Of a stretch of 64,000 bases of DNA, positions 29,077-37,892 are shown piece by piece. The stretch lies in NCBI GenBank assembly GCA_019638705.1, contig JAHBTI010000008.1:44682-108681 (forward strand), written 5' to 3'. The notes under the pieces were generated by a model. It saw only the letters and a list, made by a program, of their open reading frames with translations, was not told where the DNA came from and ran no database searches. Source of the stretch: Bacteroidota bacterium. GTDB taxonomy: Bacteria > Bacteroidota > Bacteroidia > B-17B0 > Aurantibacillaceae. The stretch's first letter is position 1; the number at the start of each line of letters is the position of its first letter. A program made the translations under genes and the position numbers.

Positions 29077-29898
29077 TTACTGTTTCAACTTTTTAAGAGC
29101 GTTACTCGTAAGCAAGGATTTCATTTGTGCAATGGCTGTTTGATTTAATTGCATTAATCGTTCGCTTTGCGGCAAATTTTGACGAATAAGCAAAGCATTA
29201 ATGCTTTCCATATTACTCAACACAACTAATTGTTCCAATGTGGCATAATCTCTAATGTTTCCGTTTTTGTCTGCGTTTTTGTCCCGCCATTCTTTGGCTG
29301 TAATTCCGAATAAAGCAACGTTCAACAAGTCCGCTTCGTTGGCGTAAACAAAACTCGCTTGTTGCTTTGTAATTTCTTGTGGCATCAGATTTTCTTTGAT
29401 TGCAGATGTGTGAATGTGATAGTTTACTTTGGCTAATGTCCGTTGCAAATTCCATTCTAGTTTTAAGCGGTTGTTTTCATCGTCTTTCAGGCGTTGAAAC
29501 TCATTGATAAGATAAATTTGAAATTCCGGACTTAACCACATTGCAAAATGAAAGGCAATGTCTTTATGAGCGTAAGTGCCACCGTAACGACCTGCTTTTA
29601 CGATTAAACCGATTGCTTTTGTTCTGTCAATCCATTGTCCTACGGACATAATGAACCTATTTACGCCTGCCTCTTGGTTAATTACCCCGAATTCGGGGTA
29701 ATTAAAATTCGGGTTCTTGATGTTTTCCCAAACACCCAAATATTCCAACGTGTTTTTATTGGTTATCCATTTGCCGATTAAACCACTGCCTTCACTGAAA
29801 CTTGCTGTCATATCAGTTAAACTGATAAAATCAGTTTCGTTTTCAATGATAACCGTTATGTTTGTTTCTTTTACCTGTAAAATTCTTCCTGTTGCCAT
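29077..29898 (-). CDS. KilA-N domain protein
   Basis: A 273-residue protein with an N-terminal KilA-N DNA-binding domain (FISLTDMTASFSEGSGLI, IGKWITNKNTLEYLG; then AYGGTYAHKDIAFHFAMWL-like segment at about 130-150) and a helical C-terminal half. KilA-N proteins are phage or large-DNA-virus derived; single copies occur in bacterial chromosomes. No phage genes are nearby, so it is an isolated acquisition. Role unknown. Confidence 0.85.
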   Translation of the reverse strand: MATGRILQVKETNITVIIENETDFISLTDMTASFSEGSGLIGKWITNKNTLEYLGVWENIKNPNFNYPEFGVINQEAGVNRFIMSVGQWIDRTKAIGLIVKAGRYGGTYAHKDIAFHFAMWLSPEFQIYLINEFQRLKDDENNRLKLEWNLQRTLAKVNYHIHTSAIKENLMPQEITKQQASFVYANEADLLNVALFGITAKEWRDKNADKNGNIRDYATLEQLVVLSNMESINALLIRQNLPQSERLMQLNQTAIAQMKSLLTSNALKKLKQ

Positions 29899-30095
29899 AA
29901 GTATATTTTACCACAAAGCTAATCCATTATGCAACAAAGCCTTGCTATGGTTTGTAGCAAATAAAAAACAGCTACCGTTTTTGGTAGCTGTTTTATAAAA
30001 TTAAATTGTTCCACGCCGCAGGATTAGCCACGCACAATGCTTTCACCAAAAAATGCTGCGGAGCGGGGCAGAGTGATTTAAAATGTTGCGTTTTT
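29899..30095. terminator. Terminator hairpin between KilA-N and HEAT genes
   Basis: AAACAGCTACC (29966-29976) pairs perfectly with GGTAGCTGTTT (29983-29993) across GTTTTT. On the minus strand the stem is followed by a T run, so it can terminate the HEAT-gene transcript, whose stop lies about 100 bp upstream in that direction. The rest of this gap shows no gene. Confidence 0.65.
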
Positions 30096-30941
30096 TTACT
30101 CTTTCCATTCCTTAATTGCATTATTAATTACCCAGTCATTCATTTGGGTGAGTGTGTTTTCTATTTCTTGTCCGTACAATTTAAGCAAACTGCCGGCGGC
30201 AAATTCCTTTGTGTCGTTGTCATTACTTGTCAGCAGTTGTAATAAAACCGCTCTTGTGTTTTTGTGTCTGTACATTGCTAACGCCAATGCCACCGATTGA
30301 TTGACAGAATTTGATTTTTTGTCAAGAAGAAAAAGGAGGTCGCTTGGGTCGGCACGTCTTTTTGTTCTTCTGATTGTCATCAGGAGGTCGTCTATTTCGT
30401 CTTCACTTTCTGCGGTTTTTAATTTTAATATTGCCTCGCCGTATCCCATTTCTTTTACGGGCGGTTCAATTTTGTCCCGAAGTTTTTTCCCTTTTATTGA
30501 CCCCGAAGAAATACAAACAGGACAAGCGCAGGTTGGTTTTTTATTATGACTTGAAGGATAATACCTCCAACCTAATTTTTGTGGTAAAATTTTTATTTTC
30601 TCAATTTCTTTGGCTTCTATTTTTCTATCCACAATTAATTCGTAACCAAGCGGGTCATCCAAGCTCATAATTTCTTTTATGGCTTCCCCAAGTGTTATGT
30701 GTTTATGTTCCTGATTGTATTGCCCCGCATAAACCAAATCCTTGCTGTTAAACTTAAAGTAAACACCAACATAGGTTCTTGCGCCGCTTCTTTTTAATTC
30801 GCGAAGCCATTGATGCGAAACATAGAAATTTTGTAAAACGGGCATACAAAAAATACCTTTTCGGTGTTTCCCGATTTTTATTCCGTTTTTCCGTATGCTT
30901 GCCGCTTCCCTTTCGTCAGCGAGATGTACTAATACCGGCAT
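30096..30941 (-). CDS. HEAT-repeat protein with possible ADP-ribosyltransferase-like N-domain
   Basis: A 281-residue protein. The N-terminal half opens with a VHLADEREAASIRKNGIK stretch, has a central GVYFKF strand and a late GYELIVDRKIEAKEI segment. This order (His, then Tyr-containing strand, then Glu before a short IxxxxI strand) is reminiscent of the H-Y-E ADP-ribosyltransferase fold. A CxCxxC follows at about residue 138. The C-terminal half is HEAT-like (AVLLQLLTSNDNDTKEFAAGSLL). Fold assignment is inference; a HEAT protein of unknown function is the safe reading. Confidence 0.6.
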   Translation of the reverse strand: MPVLVHLADEREAASIRKNGIKIGKHRKGIFCMPVLQNFYVSHQWLRELKRSGARTYVGVYFKFNSKDLVYAGQYNQEHKHITLGEAIKEIMSLDDPLGYELIVDRKIEAKEIEKIKILPQKLGWRYYPSSHNKKPTCACPVCISSGSIKGKKLRDKIEPPVKEMGYGEAILKLKTAESEDEIDDLLMTIRRTKRRADPSDLLFLLDKKSNSVNQSVALALAMYRHKNTRAVLLQLLTSNDNDTKEFAAGSLLKLYGQEIENTLTQMNDWVINNAIKEWKE

Positions 30942-30963
30942 TTTATTAAGTTGTCAAGTTTTT

Positions 30964-31479
30964 TCATTCGTTTGTTTCATACCCTGTTGTCCAACTTACT
31001 AAATGTTTTGATTCCCCATTTCTAAAGTCAATTAGTCGCCAGTTTTCATTGTCTGCTTTGCTTGCAAGGTCTGGAAAAACTGTCAAGATAATATTGTTGT
31101 CAAAGCAAATTTTAAGTCCACCAAATTTGTCGGCTTTCGCTGAAATAATTTTTATTGATTTGTCTTTGATAAGTTTGTCGAGTTTTACGTCTCTTAGATT
31201 AGCATTGAATTTTAAATAGTCGTAGTTCTCGTCATAGGCTGCTTTTTCGTCTGCTTGTTGATATAAGTCGCCATTACCAACAATAATTTCATTTTCATTT
31301 GTCAGTCGCCAAGGACATTGTAAATGAAGTGCAAATTCTCCAATGTTATTTGCTTTTCCGTCTTTGTCGGTGCGATAAACTGTCCCGAATTTCAAACATT
31401 CCATATTCGCGGCTCTTGTCGTTCGTATTAATGGAAGTCCAATTAGGTTTGATAATATTTTATTGATTTTGTCTATCAA
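30964..31479 (-). CDS. Conserved hypothetical protein
   Basis: 171 residues, starting at TTG (no upstream ATG in frame). It opens with a SNLIGLPLIRTTRAANM segment and has GEFALHLQCPWRL and a GGLKICFDNNIIL strand. I have seen this type of small alpha/beta protein but know no function. It is 22 bp upstream of the HEAT gene and probably co-transcribed with it. Confidence 0.6.
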   Translation of the reverse strand: MIDKINKILSNLIGLPLIRTTRAANMECLKFGTVYRTDKDGKANNIGEFALHLQCPWRLTNENEIIVGNGDLYQQADEKAAYDENYDYLKFNANLRDVKLDKLIKDKSIKIISAKADKFGGLKICFDNNIILTVFPDLASKADNENWRLIDFRNGESKHLVSWTTGYETNE

Positions 31480-31727
31480 TTGTTGTCGTCTTTAAAATGC
31501 CATATAACTCGTAAATGTACGCACTCCCATAAAACCAAACTCCTATTTACTCCAAAAACCTTTGTTAATATCTCACTTTCAAAATTCCCCTTTTTCCTTC
31601 CTCAAACGCAAATTTTTTTTCTCGCTGTAAACCTTACACAATAAGAAAGTCAGAGTTTTTATTTCAAAATTTTCTTTATAAAATTTCTCTTATCAACAGT
31701 GTTGATAATCATGTATTTTTCAACAAA
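31480..31727. other. Intergenic region upstream of the dcw cluster
   Basis: About 250 AT-rich bases without a gene. A TCAACA-GTG-TTGA type dyad (near 31693-31704) is the only structure noted before the MraZ boxes. Confidence 0.4.
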
Positions 31728-31762
31728 AGTGGCAAAAAGTGGTTTGAAGTGGTAAAAAGTGG
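31728..31762 (+). promoter_or_regulatory. MraZ box: four AGTGG repeats with 10-bp period
   Basis: AGTGG occurs at 31728, 31738, 31748 and 31758, each followed by a 5-bp spacer, so the repeats fall on one face of the helix. MraZ of E. coli and mollicutes binds G-rich repeats with the same 10-bp period upstream of mraZ. This array lies 43 bp before mraZ and should be its autoregulatory operator. Confidence 0.88.
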
Positions 31763-31774
31763 TAAAAAACTACC

Positions 31775-31782
31775 TATTTTTG
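31775..31782 (+). promoter_or_regulatory. Bacteroidetes -7 element of the dcw operon
   Basis: TATTTTTG is an exact TAnnTTTG match 22 bp before the mraZ ATG. No TTTG box is found at the usual spacing; the MraZ repeats cover that region. Confidence 0.55.
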
Positions 31783-31804
31783 CTAAAATATTACAAATCA
31801 AGCA

Positions 31805-32260
31805 ATGACAAGCCTTATAGGAGAATATGACTGCAAAGTGGACGCAAAAGGGCGTTTCATGTTTCCTGTGGATTTGCGCAAGCAGTTGGAAACCCTTTTT
31901 GAAAAAGGCTTTGTCATCAACCGCAACTTGTATCAAAAATGTTTGGTGTTGTATCCCATGACCGAATGGGAAAAGCAAAACGAAAAACTCGGTAAGCTCA
32001 ATCGCCTGATTAAAGCCAACGACGTGTTTGTAAGAAAAGTAACCGGCGGCGCAACCCAAGTGGAAGCCGATAATTCGGGGCGTTTGCTTATTCCGAAATC
32101 TTTAACCGAACACGCCGACATTAAATCGGACATCAAAGTTTTGGGCAGCAACAATGTGATTGAGATTTGGGATAAAACATTGTACGAAAACTTCCTCAGC
32201 CAAGACCATGACATTGAAAAACTGGCGCAAGAAGTGTTTGGACTAAATAATAACGAATAG
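31805..32260 (+). CDS. mraZ: MraZ transcriptional regulator
   Basis: A 151-residue protein with two SpoVT/AbrB-like swapped-hairpin halves (GEYDCKVDAKGRFMFP and the second VEADNSGRLLIP). It heads the dcw cluster and represses it through the MraZ box just upstream. The rsmH gene follows at once. Confidence 0.96.
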   Translation: MTSLIGEYDCKVDAKGRFMFPVDLRKQLETLFEKGFVINRNLYQKCLVLYPMTEWEKQNEKLGKLNRLIKANDVFVRKVTGGATQVEADNSGRLLIPKSLTEHADIKSDIKVLGSNNVIEIWDKTLYENFLSQDHDIEKLAQEVFGLNNNE

Positions 32261-32266
32261 TTGGCG

Positions 32267-33175
32267 ATGAGTAACGCTTATCACAACCCCGTTCTTTTAC
32301 AAGCCTGTATTGATAATCTCAACATTCAGCCAAACGGCGTGTATGTGGATTTAACTTTTGGCGGCGGCGGACATTCGGCGCACATCTTAAAACATCTCGG
32401 CAATAAAGGGAAACTCTTTGCTTTTGACCAAGATGAAGACGCGCACAAAAATGCACTCAAAGACCCGCGCTTTACGCTGATACCGCACAATTTCCGCTAT
32501 CTCAAAAATTACTTGCGGTTGTACGGAATAACAAAAGTAAACGGCATACTCGGAGATTTGGGAGTTTCATCACATCAGTTTGACGAAGCCGAACGCGGAT
32601 TTTCCATTCGCTTCAACGCTGAATTGGATATGCGTATGAACCGTCAAAATCCGCTCACAGCAAAGGTGATAGTAAATGAGTATGAGCCAAAACAACTCTT
32701 GCAACTATTTAAAGAGTACGGCGAAATACACAACGCCGCAAAATTGGTTCACAACATCACGGAAGCAAGAGCGGAAAAAGAAATTTCTACCACCGACGAT
32801 TTGAAAGATGTAATCAAACATTGCACGCCAAAATTTGAAGAACATAAATATTTGGCAAAAGTGTTTCAAGCCCTGCGCATAGAAGTCAATCAAGAAATGG
32901 AAGCCTTGAAAGAATGTTTAACACAATGTGTAGAAGTGTTGGAAAGCGGCGGAAGATTAGTCGTGATTTCTTATCACAGTTTGGAAGACAGATTAGTGAA
33001 GAACATTATCAAAACAGGCAACACCGAAGGCAAAGAAGAAAAAGACATGATATACGGCAGAAGCGAAAAAGTGTTTAAGAACTTAACATCAAAACCGATT
33101 TTGCCCACCGAAGAAGAAATTAAAAACAACACCAGAGCGCGCAGCGCGAAATTGAGAGTTGGAGAAAAAATTTGA
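32267..33175 (+). CDS. rsmH: 16S rRNA m4C1402 methyltransferase RsmH (MraW)
   Basis: About 302 residues. It N4-methylates C1402 of 16S rRNA with SAM. Motifs: HNPVLLQACIDNL at the N-terminus, the SAM site DLTFGGGGHS, GDLGVSSHQ, RGFSIRFN and VVISYHSLEDR. A TTG at 32261 is in frame, but ATG 32267 (MSNAYHNP) is the better start. Canonical second gene of the dcw cluster. Confidence 0.96.
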   Translation: MSNAYHNPVLLQACIDNLNIQPNGVYVDLTFGGGGHSAHILKHLGNKGKLFAFDQDEDAHKNALKDPRFTLIPHNFRYLKNYLRLYGITKVNGILGDLGVSSHQFDEAERGFSIRFNAELDMRMNRQNPLTAKVIVNEYEPKQLLQLFKEYGEIHNAAKLVHNITEARAEKEISTTDDLKDVIKHCTPKFEEHKYLAKVFQALRIEVNQEMEALKECLTQCVEVLESGGRLVVISYHSLEDRLVKNIIKTGNTEGKEEKDMIYGRSEKVFKNLTSKPILPTEEEIKNNTRARSAKLRVGEKI

Positions 33176-33281
33176 CAATTTGAAAATGAGTTAATGAGAT
33201 AATTTGAAAATTGCTGTCATGCTGAGGAACGAAGCATCTCTAACAAAAACAGAAACAAAAAATAATTAAAGACAAAAAGTA
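33176..33281. repeat. REP-like single element and AATTTGAAAATG repeats
   Basis: AATTTGAAAATGAG recurs as AATTTGAAAATTG across 33177-33213, then TGTCATGCTGAGGAACGAAG with CATCT at 33215-33239. The latter is the exact reverse complement of 20620-20644. The repeat interrupts the dcw cluster just before the DUF1398 gene. Confidence 0.65.
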
Positions 33282-33671
33282 ATGTTTACTACCGAACAAA
33301 TTAAAGACGCTCACAGCAAAGTGAAATCAGGTGCAGATTTTCCGGCATACATTCAAGACCTCAAAAAATTAGGCGTAACAAACTACAAAACTTTTGTAGA
33401 AGACGGACATACGGACTACTATGGTGTGAACGATTACAAAACCACATCACCGGCTAAGTACGACAAATTACAGGTTGCAAAAAATTGTAACGGAGAGCAA
33501 TTTAAAACTGACTTAAAAGCACATCAGCAAGGAAAAACAGATTACCCGACTTTTTGTAATGACTGTGCAAAATCGGGCATTGAAAAATGGGTTGTAAGTA
33601 TAAACAAAATGACTTGCACGTATTACGACAAATCCGAAAACGAAATATTGGTTGAACTAATTCCACAATAA
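33282..33671 (+). CDS. DUF1398 family protein
   Basis: A 129-residue protein matching DUF1398 (YbcV-like): the start FTTEQIKDAHSKVKSGADFP, then TNYKTFVEDGHTDYYG and a late AKSGIEKWVVSINKMTCTYY. The family is small and of unknown function. It sits between rsmH and ftsL, where no gene is expected, flanked on its left by dispersed repeats, which suggests insertion. Confidence 0.82.
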   Translation: MFTTEQIKDAHSKVKSGADFPAYIQDLKKLGVTNYKTFVEDGHTDYYGVNDYKTTSPAKYDKLQVAKNCNGEQFKTDLKAHQQGKTDYPTFCNDCAKSGIEKWVVSINKMTCTYYDKSENEILVELIPQ

Positions 33672-33713
33672 AAACACAAGACTAAAAACTTACGACCAAA
33701 GACTAACGACTTA

Positions 33714-34172
33714 ATGGCAAACAAATTCAGAGAAATACCAAAACAAGCAGAGCCCGAAGAGGAACGCTTAACCGCCGAAGAAATTGAAGCGAAAGTGGAA
33801 AAACCCTCAAAACCTCGCAAAAAGGGCGTGTTGGCAAAAGGCTTGTCATCTGTGTTTAGCGGCACATTTTTGAGTAATGAAAAAAATTTAAAGCACTTGC
33901 CTTTCATTTTGTTTCTCGCTTGCCTTGCCATTCTTTACATCGCTAACGGTTATTATGCTGACGATAAAATCCGTGAGGTAAATAAAATCACCAACGAATT
34001 AAAAGAATTGCGCTCCGAATATATTTCCACCAAAAGCGAATTAATGTTTGCAAGCAAGCAAAGCGAAGTAGCGAAGTCAGCAGAAAAATTAGGATTAAAA
34101 GAGCCGCTTGTTCCGCCGATAAAAATTGAAGTGGACAGCGCGCAATTATATACAGAGAAATTGAAAAAATAA
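33714..34172 (+). CDS. ftsL: FtsL-like division protein
   Basis: A 152-residue bitopic protein. A charged cytoplasmic tail of about 55 residues precedes one transmembrane segment (LPFILFLACLAILYIANGYY) and a periplasmic coiled coil (DKIREVNKITNELKELRSEY, EVAKSAEKLGLKEP). Its position between rsmH and the PBP gene is that of ftsL, and the architecture is that of Bacteroidetes FtsL-like proteins, which have long N-terminal tails. Confidence 0.88.
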   Translation: MANKFREIPKQAEPEEERLTAEEIEAKVEKPSKPRKKGVLAKGLSSVFSGTFLSNEKNLKHLPFILFLACLAILYIANGYYADDKIREVNKITNELKELRSEYISTKSELMFASKQSEVAKSAEKLGLKEPLVPPIKIEVDSAQLYTEKLKK

Positions 34173-34176
34173 CGTC

Positions 34177-34241
34177 CGTCATTGCGAGCGATAGCGAAGC
34201 AATCTCAATCATAACAGATTGCTTCGTTCCTCGCAATGACG
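34177..34241. repeat. Inverted pair of REP-like elements between ftsL and ftsI
   Basis: CGTCATTGCGAGCGATAGCG continuing AAGCAATCT (34177-34205) and its near-complement AGATTGCTTCG then TTCCTCGCAATGACG (34216-34241) are separated by 10 bp. They can fold into one long hairpin inside the dcw transcript, 20 bp before the TTG start of ftsI. Confidence 0.75.
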
Positions 34242-34260
34242 AACAACAAAAAAATAAAAA

Positions 34261-36387
34261 TTGAATAACAAAAAAAACATACTCTCTCGCACCTATTTGG
34301 TTTACGTTTTTATGTGTGTGTTCGCGCTCGCAATCTTGTATCGTATATGTGTGATACAATTTGTGCAAGGTGCAGAATGGCGCAGCAAAGCCGAAGCCCT
34401 CACCACACGCTTAATGGAAATAGAAGCCGTGCGCGGAAATATTTTTGATGCAAACGGCGCATTGCTCGCAACATCTTTGCCTTATTATGAAGTAGCCGTT
34501 GATATTAACGCGCCAAGCATTACCGACAAACTGTTTAAAGACAACCGCGACAGCTTGGCGTATTTGTTGAGCAAATTGTTTAAAGACAAAAGCGAAAAAG
34601 ATTATTTAAAAATTCTGAAAAAAGCCCGCAAAGACAAAGACCGTTATGTGGTGCTGAAACGCAATGTGCCTTACAAAGATTTACAAACACTCAAAACATT
34701 TCCCATTTTCCGCAAAGGAAAACGCGGCGGCTTGGTAACGCTGCAAACCAATCGCCGTGAGCGACCTTTCCAGATGTTGGCAGGAAGAACAATCGGCTTG
34801 GCACGTGCAGGCATAAAACCCGTTGGCTTGGAAGGCGCGTTTGACAGCGTGCTTATGGGTGTGAGCGGAAAACGTTTGATGCAAAAAATTGCGGGCGGCG
34901 TGTGGCGACCAATCAACGACGAGAACGAAGTGGAGCCGAAAGACGGCAGCGATTTATACACCACCATTGACATCAACATTCAGGACGTTGCCGAACAAGC
35001 CCTGTATCGTGAATTGCTGAAAAACAAAGCCACTCATGGTTGCGCCGTGTTAATGGAAGTGAAAACAGGCGAAATAAAAGCCATTGCCAACCTCACTAAA
35101 AATCCAAACGACAGCACCTCATACAGCGAAAGTTTAAACTACGCCATAGGTTACGCAACCGAGCCGGGCTCTACGTTTAAGCTCGCTTCGTATTTGGCGG
35201 TAATGGACGATTACGGTGTGAACTTGGACGAAAAAATTCAGGTCGGGAACGGAACGGTAACTTTTTACAACAAAACAATCAGAGATGCGCACGCCCCCGA
35301 AACGCCCGAACTCACGCTGCAACGCGCGTTTGAAGTATCGTCAAACGTAGCGGTTGCAAAAATGATTACAAAATATTACCAAAAAGACCCGCAAAAATTC
35401 ACCAACAAATTGCGTTCGTTTCACTTGCACCAAAAATTGGGCGTGTCCATTCCGGGCGAAGGAAATCCGTTTATCAAACAGCCCAAAAGCAAGGATTGGA
35501 GCGGCGTTTCGCTGCCGCAAATAAGTTACGGTTACGAAAGTTTAATTACGCCTTTGCAAACACTCACGCTTTACAATGCAGTTGCCAACAACGGAAAAAT
35601 GGTGAAGCCTCGTTTTGTAAAAGAAATAAAACGCAACGGCATTACCGTACAGAAATTTGAAACCGAAGTGATTGACGAAAAAATTGTGAGTGATGAAACC
35701 ATTCAAAAAGCAAAACAAATGTTGGAAGGTGTAGTGAAAAACGGAAGCGGAAAAAATTTAAACATCACCGCATTTAAAGTGGGCGGAAAAACAGGCACGG
35801 CGCAGATTGCAAAAACAGGCATAAAAAGAGCAAACGGCGAAACTGCTTATGGCAATGCAGGTAATCGTAATTATCAGGCATCGTTTGTAGGTTATTTTCC
35901 TGCCGATAATCCGCTTTACACTTGCATTGTTATCATCAATAATCCCAAAGGAAATTATTACGGTGCGCAGGTGGCGGGACCCGTGTTTAAAGAGATTGCC
36001 GAAAAAGTGTATTCAAGCAACGTTGATTTTATACAACCTGTAAATACCCATTCGGATTTACTGACTGAACTGCCAAACATCATTACCACACGCGAAGAAG
36101 AAATTGCAGGCGTTTCCAAAAGCATTGGTATTCCTGCCTTGCAGCGTGCTGCAAACAAAACAAACAATCTCGAAAATCAATTAAGAAAAGGCATTATGCC
36201 AAACTTGTCGGGACTTTCGGCAAAAGACGTTTTGTATTTGTTGGAAAATCACGGCATAGCCGTAACGCTGCAAGGCTTCGGAACGGTGAAAAAACAAAGC
36301 ATTGAAGCAGGACAACGTTTTACTAAAGGAACAAAAATTACGCTTACGCTATCGCAAGAAAGTAAACAAGTAGCAGCTATTTTATGA
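34261..36387 (+). CDS. ftsI: Division-specific penicillin-binding protein (FtsI/PBP3) with PASTA domain
   Basis: 708 residues, TTG start. One N-terminal transmembrane segment (TYLVYVFMCVFALAILYRI), a PBP dimerisation domain, then a transpeptidase with S304-T-F-K307, S360-S-N362 and K510-T-G512. A C-terminal PASTA-like domain follows (MPNLSGLSAKDVLYLLEN). It cross-links septal murein. Its stop overlaps the next start (ATGA). Confidence 0.95.
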   Translation: MNNKKNILSRTYLVYVFMCVFALAILYRICVIQFVQGAEWRSKAEALTTRLMEIEAVRGNIFDANGALLATSLPYYEVAVDINAPSITDKLFKDNRDSLAYLLSKLFKDKSEKDYLKILKKARKDKDRYVVLKRNVPYKDLQTLKTFPIFRKGKRGGLVTLQTNRRERPFQMLAGRTIGLARAGIKPVGLEGAFDSVLMGVSGKRLMQKIAGGVWRPINDENEVEPKDGSDLYTTIDINIQDVAEQALYRELLKNKATHGCAVLMEVKTGEIKAIANLTKNPNDSTSYSESLNYAIGYATEPGSTFKLASYLAVMDDYGVNLDEKIQVGNGTVTFYNKTIRDAHAPETPELTLQRAFEVSSNVAVAKMITKYYQKDPQKFTNKLRSFHLHQKLGVSIPGEGNPFIKQPKSKDWSGVSLPQISYGYESLITPLQTLTLYNAVANNGKMVKPRFVKEIKRNGITVQKFETEVIDEKIVSDETIQKAKQMLEGVVKNGSGKNLNITAFKVGGKTGTAQIAKTGIKRANGETAYGNAGNRNYQASFVGYFPADNPLYTCIVIINNPKGNYYGAQVAGPVFKEIAEKVYSSNVDFIQPVNTHSDLLTELPNIITTREEEIAGVSKSIGIPALQRAANKTNNLENQLRKGIMPNLSGLSAKDVLYLLENHGIAVTLQGFGTVKKQSIEAGQRFTKGTKITLTLSQESKQVAAIL

Positions 36388-37043
36388 AGAACTTGTATTA
36401 CATATTTTTCTTGACAATTTTTTTAAGTTGTAACAATCAGCCCGAACAAGTTGATAAGACAGCTGTTGCCGACACAACCACAATAAAAAACAATGTGAGT
36501 TTACAGCCAGACACTATTGAACTGAAAGAAACTTTTAATGAAGAAGATATTCCTGTAAACGAATATTGGACAGCCGAACTGAAGCTAATTAGACAAAACT
36601 TCAAAAGAATTAACTCAATAACAAATTGGACTTCTATTGACACATTACAACTTTCGGAAACAGCAGAAGGCGGAGAAGCAAAATATTATTATCAAAACGG
36701 ACGATTAGAAAAAGTTATAACACGATACTTTGGCGAAACAGGGCAGTTACTCACAGAATATTATTTACTGAACGGACAACTTTCATTTGTTTTTGAAAAG
36801 TCACACGAATACAACCGACCAATGTATTACGATACGACTGCAATGAAAGAGAACAATGACACCGAAGCATTTGATTTTGAAAAATCAGAAATCAAAGAAG
36901 ACAGAAGTTATTTTGAGAATGGAAGTTTGATACACAAAATTGAAAGTGGTGATTGCGGCGCACCTTTTGCGACAGAGTATTTATTGGAAGAACAAAAGAG
37001 AATAAAAGCAGACTTTGACAAACTTATTAAACAAAAAAAATGA
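36384..37043 (+). CDS. Putative lipoprotein in the dcw cluster
   Basis: A 219-residue protein with a lipoprotein signal (LTIFLSC lipobox, Cys about 16). The middle holds short repeats of YYQNGRLEKV and YLLNGQL type, similar to the MORN-like/YwqK antitoxin-type strand repeats. It overlaps ftsI and the SMR gene by 4 bp each. Not a known dcw component. Confidence 0.65.
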   Translation: MKNLYYIFFLTIFLSCNNQPEQVDKTAVADTTTIKNNVSLQPDTIELKETFNEEDIPVNEYWTAELKLIRQNFKRINSITNWTSIDTLQLSETAEGGEAKYYYQNGRLEKVITRYFGETGQLLTEYYLLNGQLSFVFEKSHEYNRPMYYDTTAMKENNDTEAFDFEKSEIKEDRSYFENGSLIHKIESGDCGAPFATEYLLEEQKRIKADFDKLIKQKK

Positions 37044-37366
37044 ATTGGATTATTTTAATCATAGCAGGTTTTTTTGAAGTGGCGTTTGCAGCCTGTTTGG
37101 GAAAAGCCAAAGAAACAACAGGACAAGAAATGTATCTGTGGTATCTCGGTTTTTTAGTTGCATTAAGCCTAAGCATGGTTTTATTAATTAAAGCAACTCA
37201 AACCTTGCCAATCGGAACTGCCTATGCTGTGTGGACAGGCGTTGGCGCAGTTGGAACGGTGTTAGTCGGAATTTTTGTTTTCAAAGAGCCCGCTACGTTT
37301 TGGCGATTGTTTTTTATCACAACATTAATCGGCTCTATTGTTGGGTTGAAAGCAGTATCACATTAA
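37040..37366 (+). CDS. SMR-family exporter, Gdx/SugE-like
   Basis: A 108-residue, four-TM small multidrug resistance protein with the essential membrane Glu (E13). The sequence AVWTGVGAVGTVLVGIFVF and a short length fit the SugE/Gdx group, which exports guanidinium as an antiparallel or parallel dimer. EmrE-type drug export is an alternative. It is an accessory gene between ftsI and murE. Confidence 0.88.
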   Translation: MNWIILIIAGFFEVAFAACLGKAKETTGQEMYLWYLGFLVALSLSMVLLIKATQTLPIGTAYAVWTGVGAVGTVLVGIFVFKEPATFWRLFFITTLIGSIVGLKAVSH

Positions 37367-37888
37367 ATGGAAAGTATTGAAGTGAAAAAAATAAGCATAA
37401 GTGATATTGACCAATTACAAAAAATTGGTAAGCAAACGTTTTATGAAACGTTTTCATCGGGAAACACCGAAGAGAACATGACGAAATATTTGAACGAAGG
37501 ATTTTCTATTGAAAAATTGACAAACGAACTCAACAACAAAAGCTCTGAATTTTATTTCGCAACACTTCAAAATAATGTGATTGGTTATTTGAAATTAAAC
37601 TTCGGTCAATCGCAAACAGAATTGAAAGACGAAAAAGCATTGGAAATTGAACGAATTTATGTGTTAAAAGAATTTCACGGAAAAAAAGTAGGACAAATTC
37701 TTTACGACAAAGTCATTGAAATTGCAAAACAAAAAAGTACAAACTATGTGTGGTTAGGCGTGTGGGAAGAAAATCCGAGAGCAATAAATTTTTATAAGAA
37801 AAACGGTTTCGTTGAATTTGATAAACACGTTTTCAAATTAGGTAACGACGAGCAAACCGACATAATGATGAAACTAAAATTGAATTAA
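37367..37888 (+). CDS. GNAT N-acetyltransferase
   Basis: A 173-residue acetyltransferase. Motif A is ERIYVLKEFHGKKVGQILYD, with a following VWLGVWEENPRAINFYKKNGF typical of GNATs acting on amines or peptides. It starts directly after the SMR stop. Substrate unknown; no link to murein synthesis is evident. Confidence 0.88.
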   Translation: MESIEVKKISISDIDQLQKIGKQTFYETFSSGNTEENMTKYLNEGFSIEKLTNELNNKSSEFYFATLQNNVIGYLKLNFGQSQTELKDEKALEIERIYVLKEFHGKKVGQILYDKVIEIAKQKSTNYVWLGVWEENPRAINFYKKNGFVEFDKHVFKLGNDEQTDIMMKLKLN

Positions 37889-37892
37889 GAAC

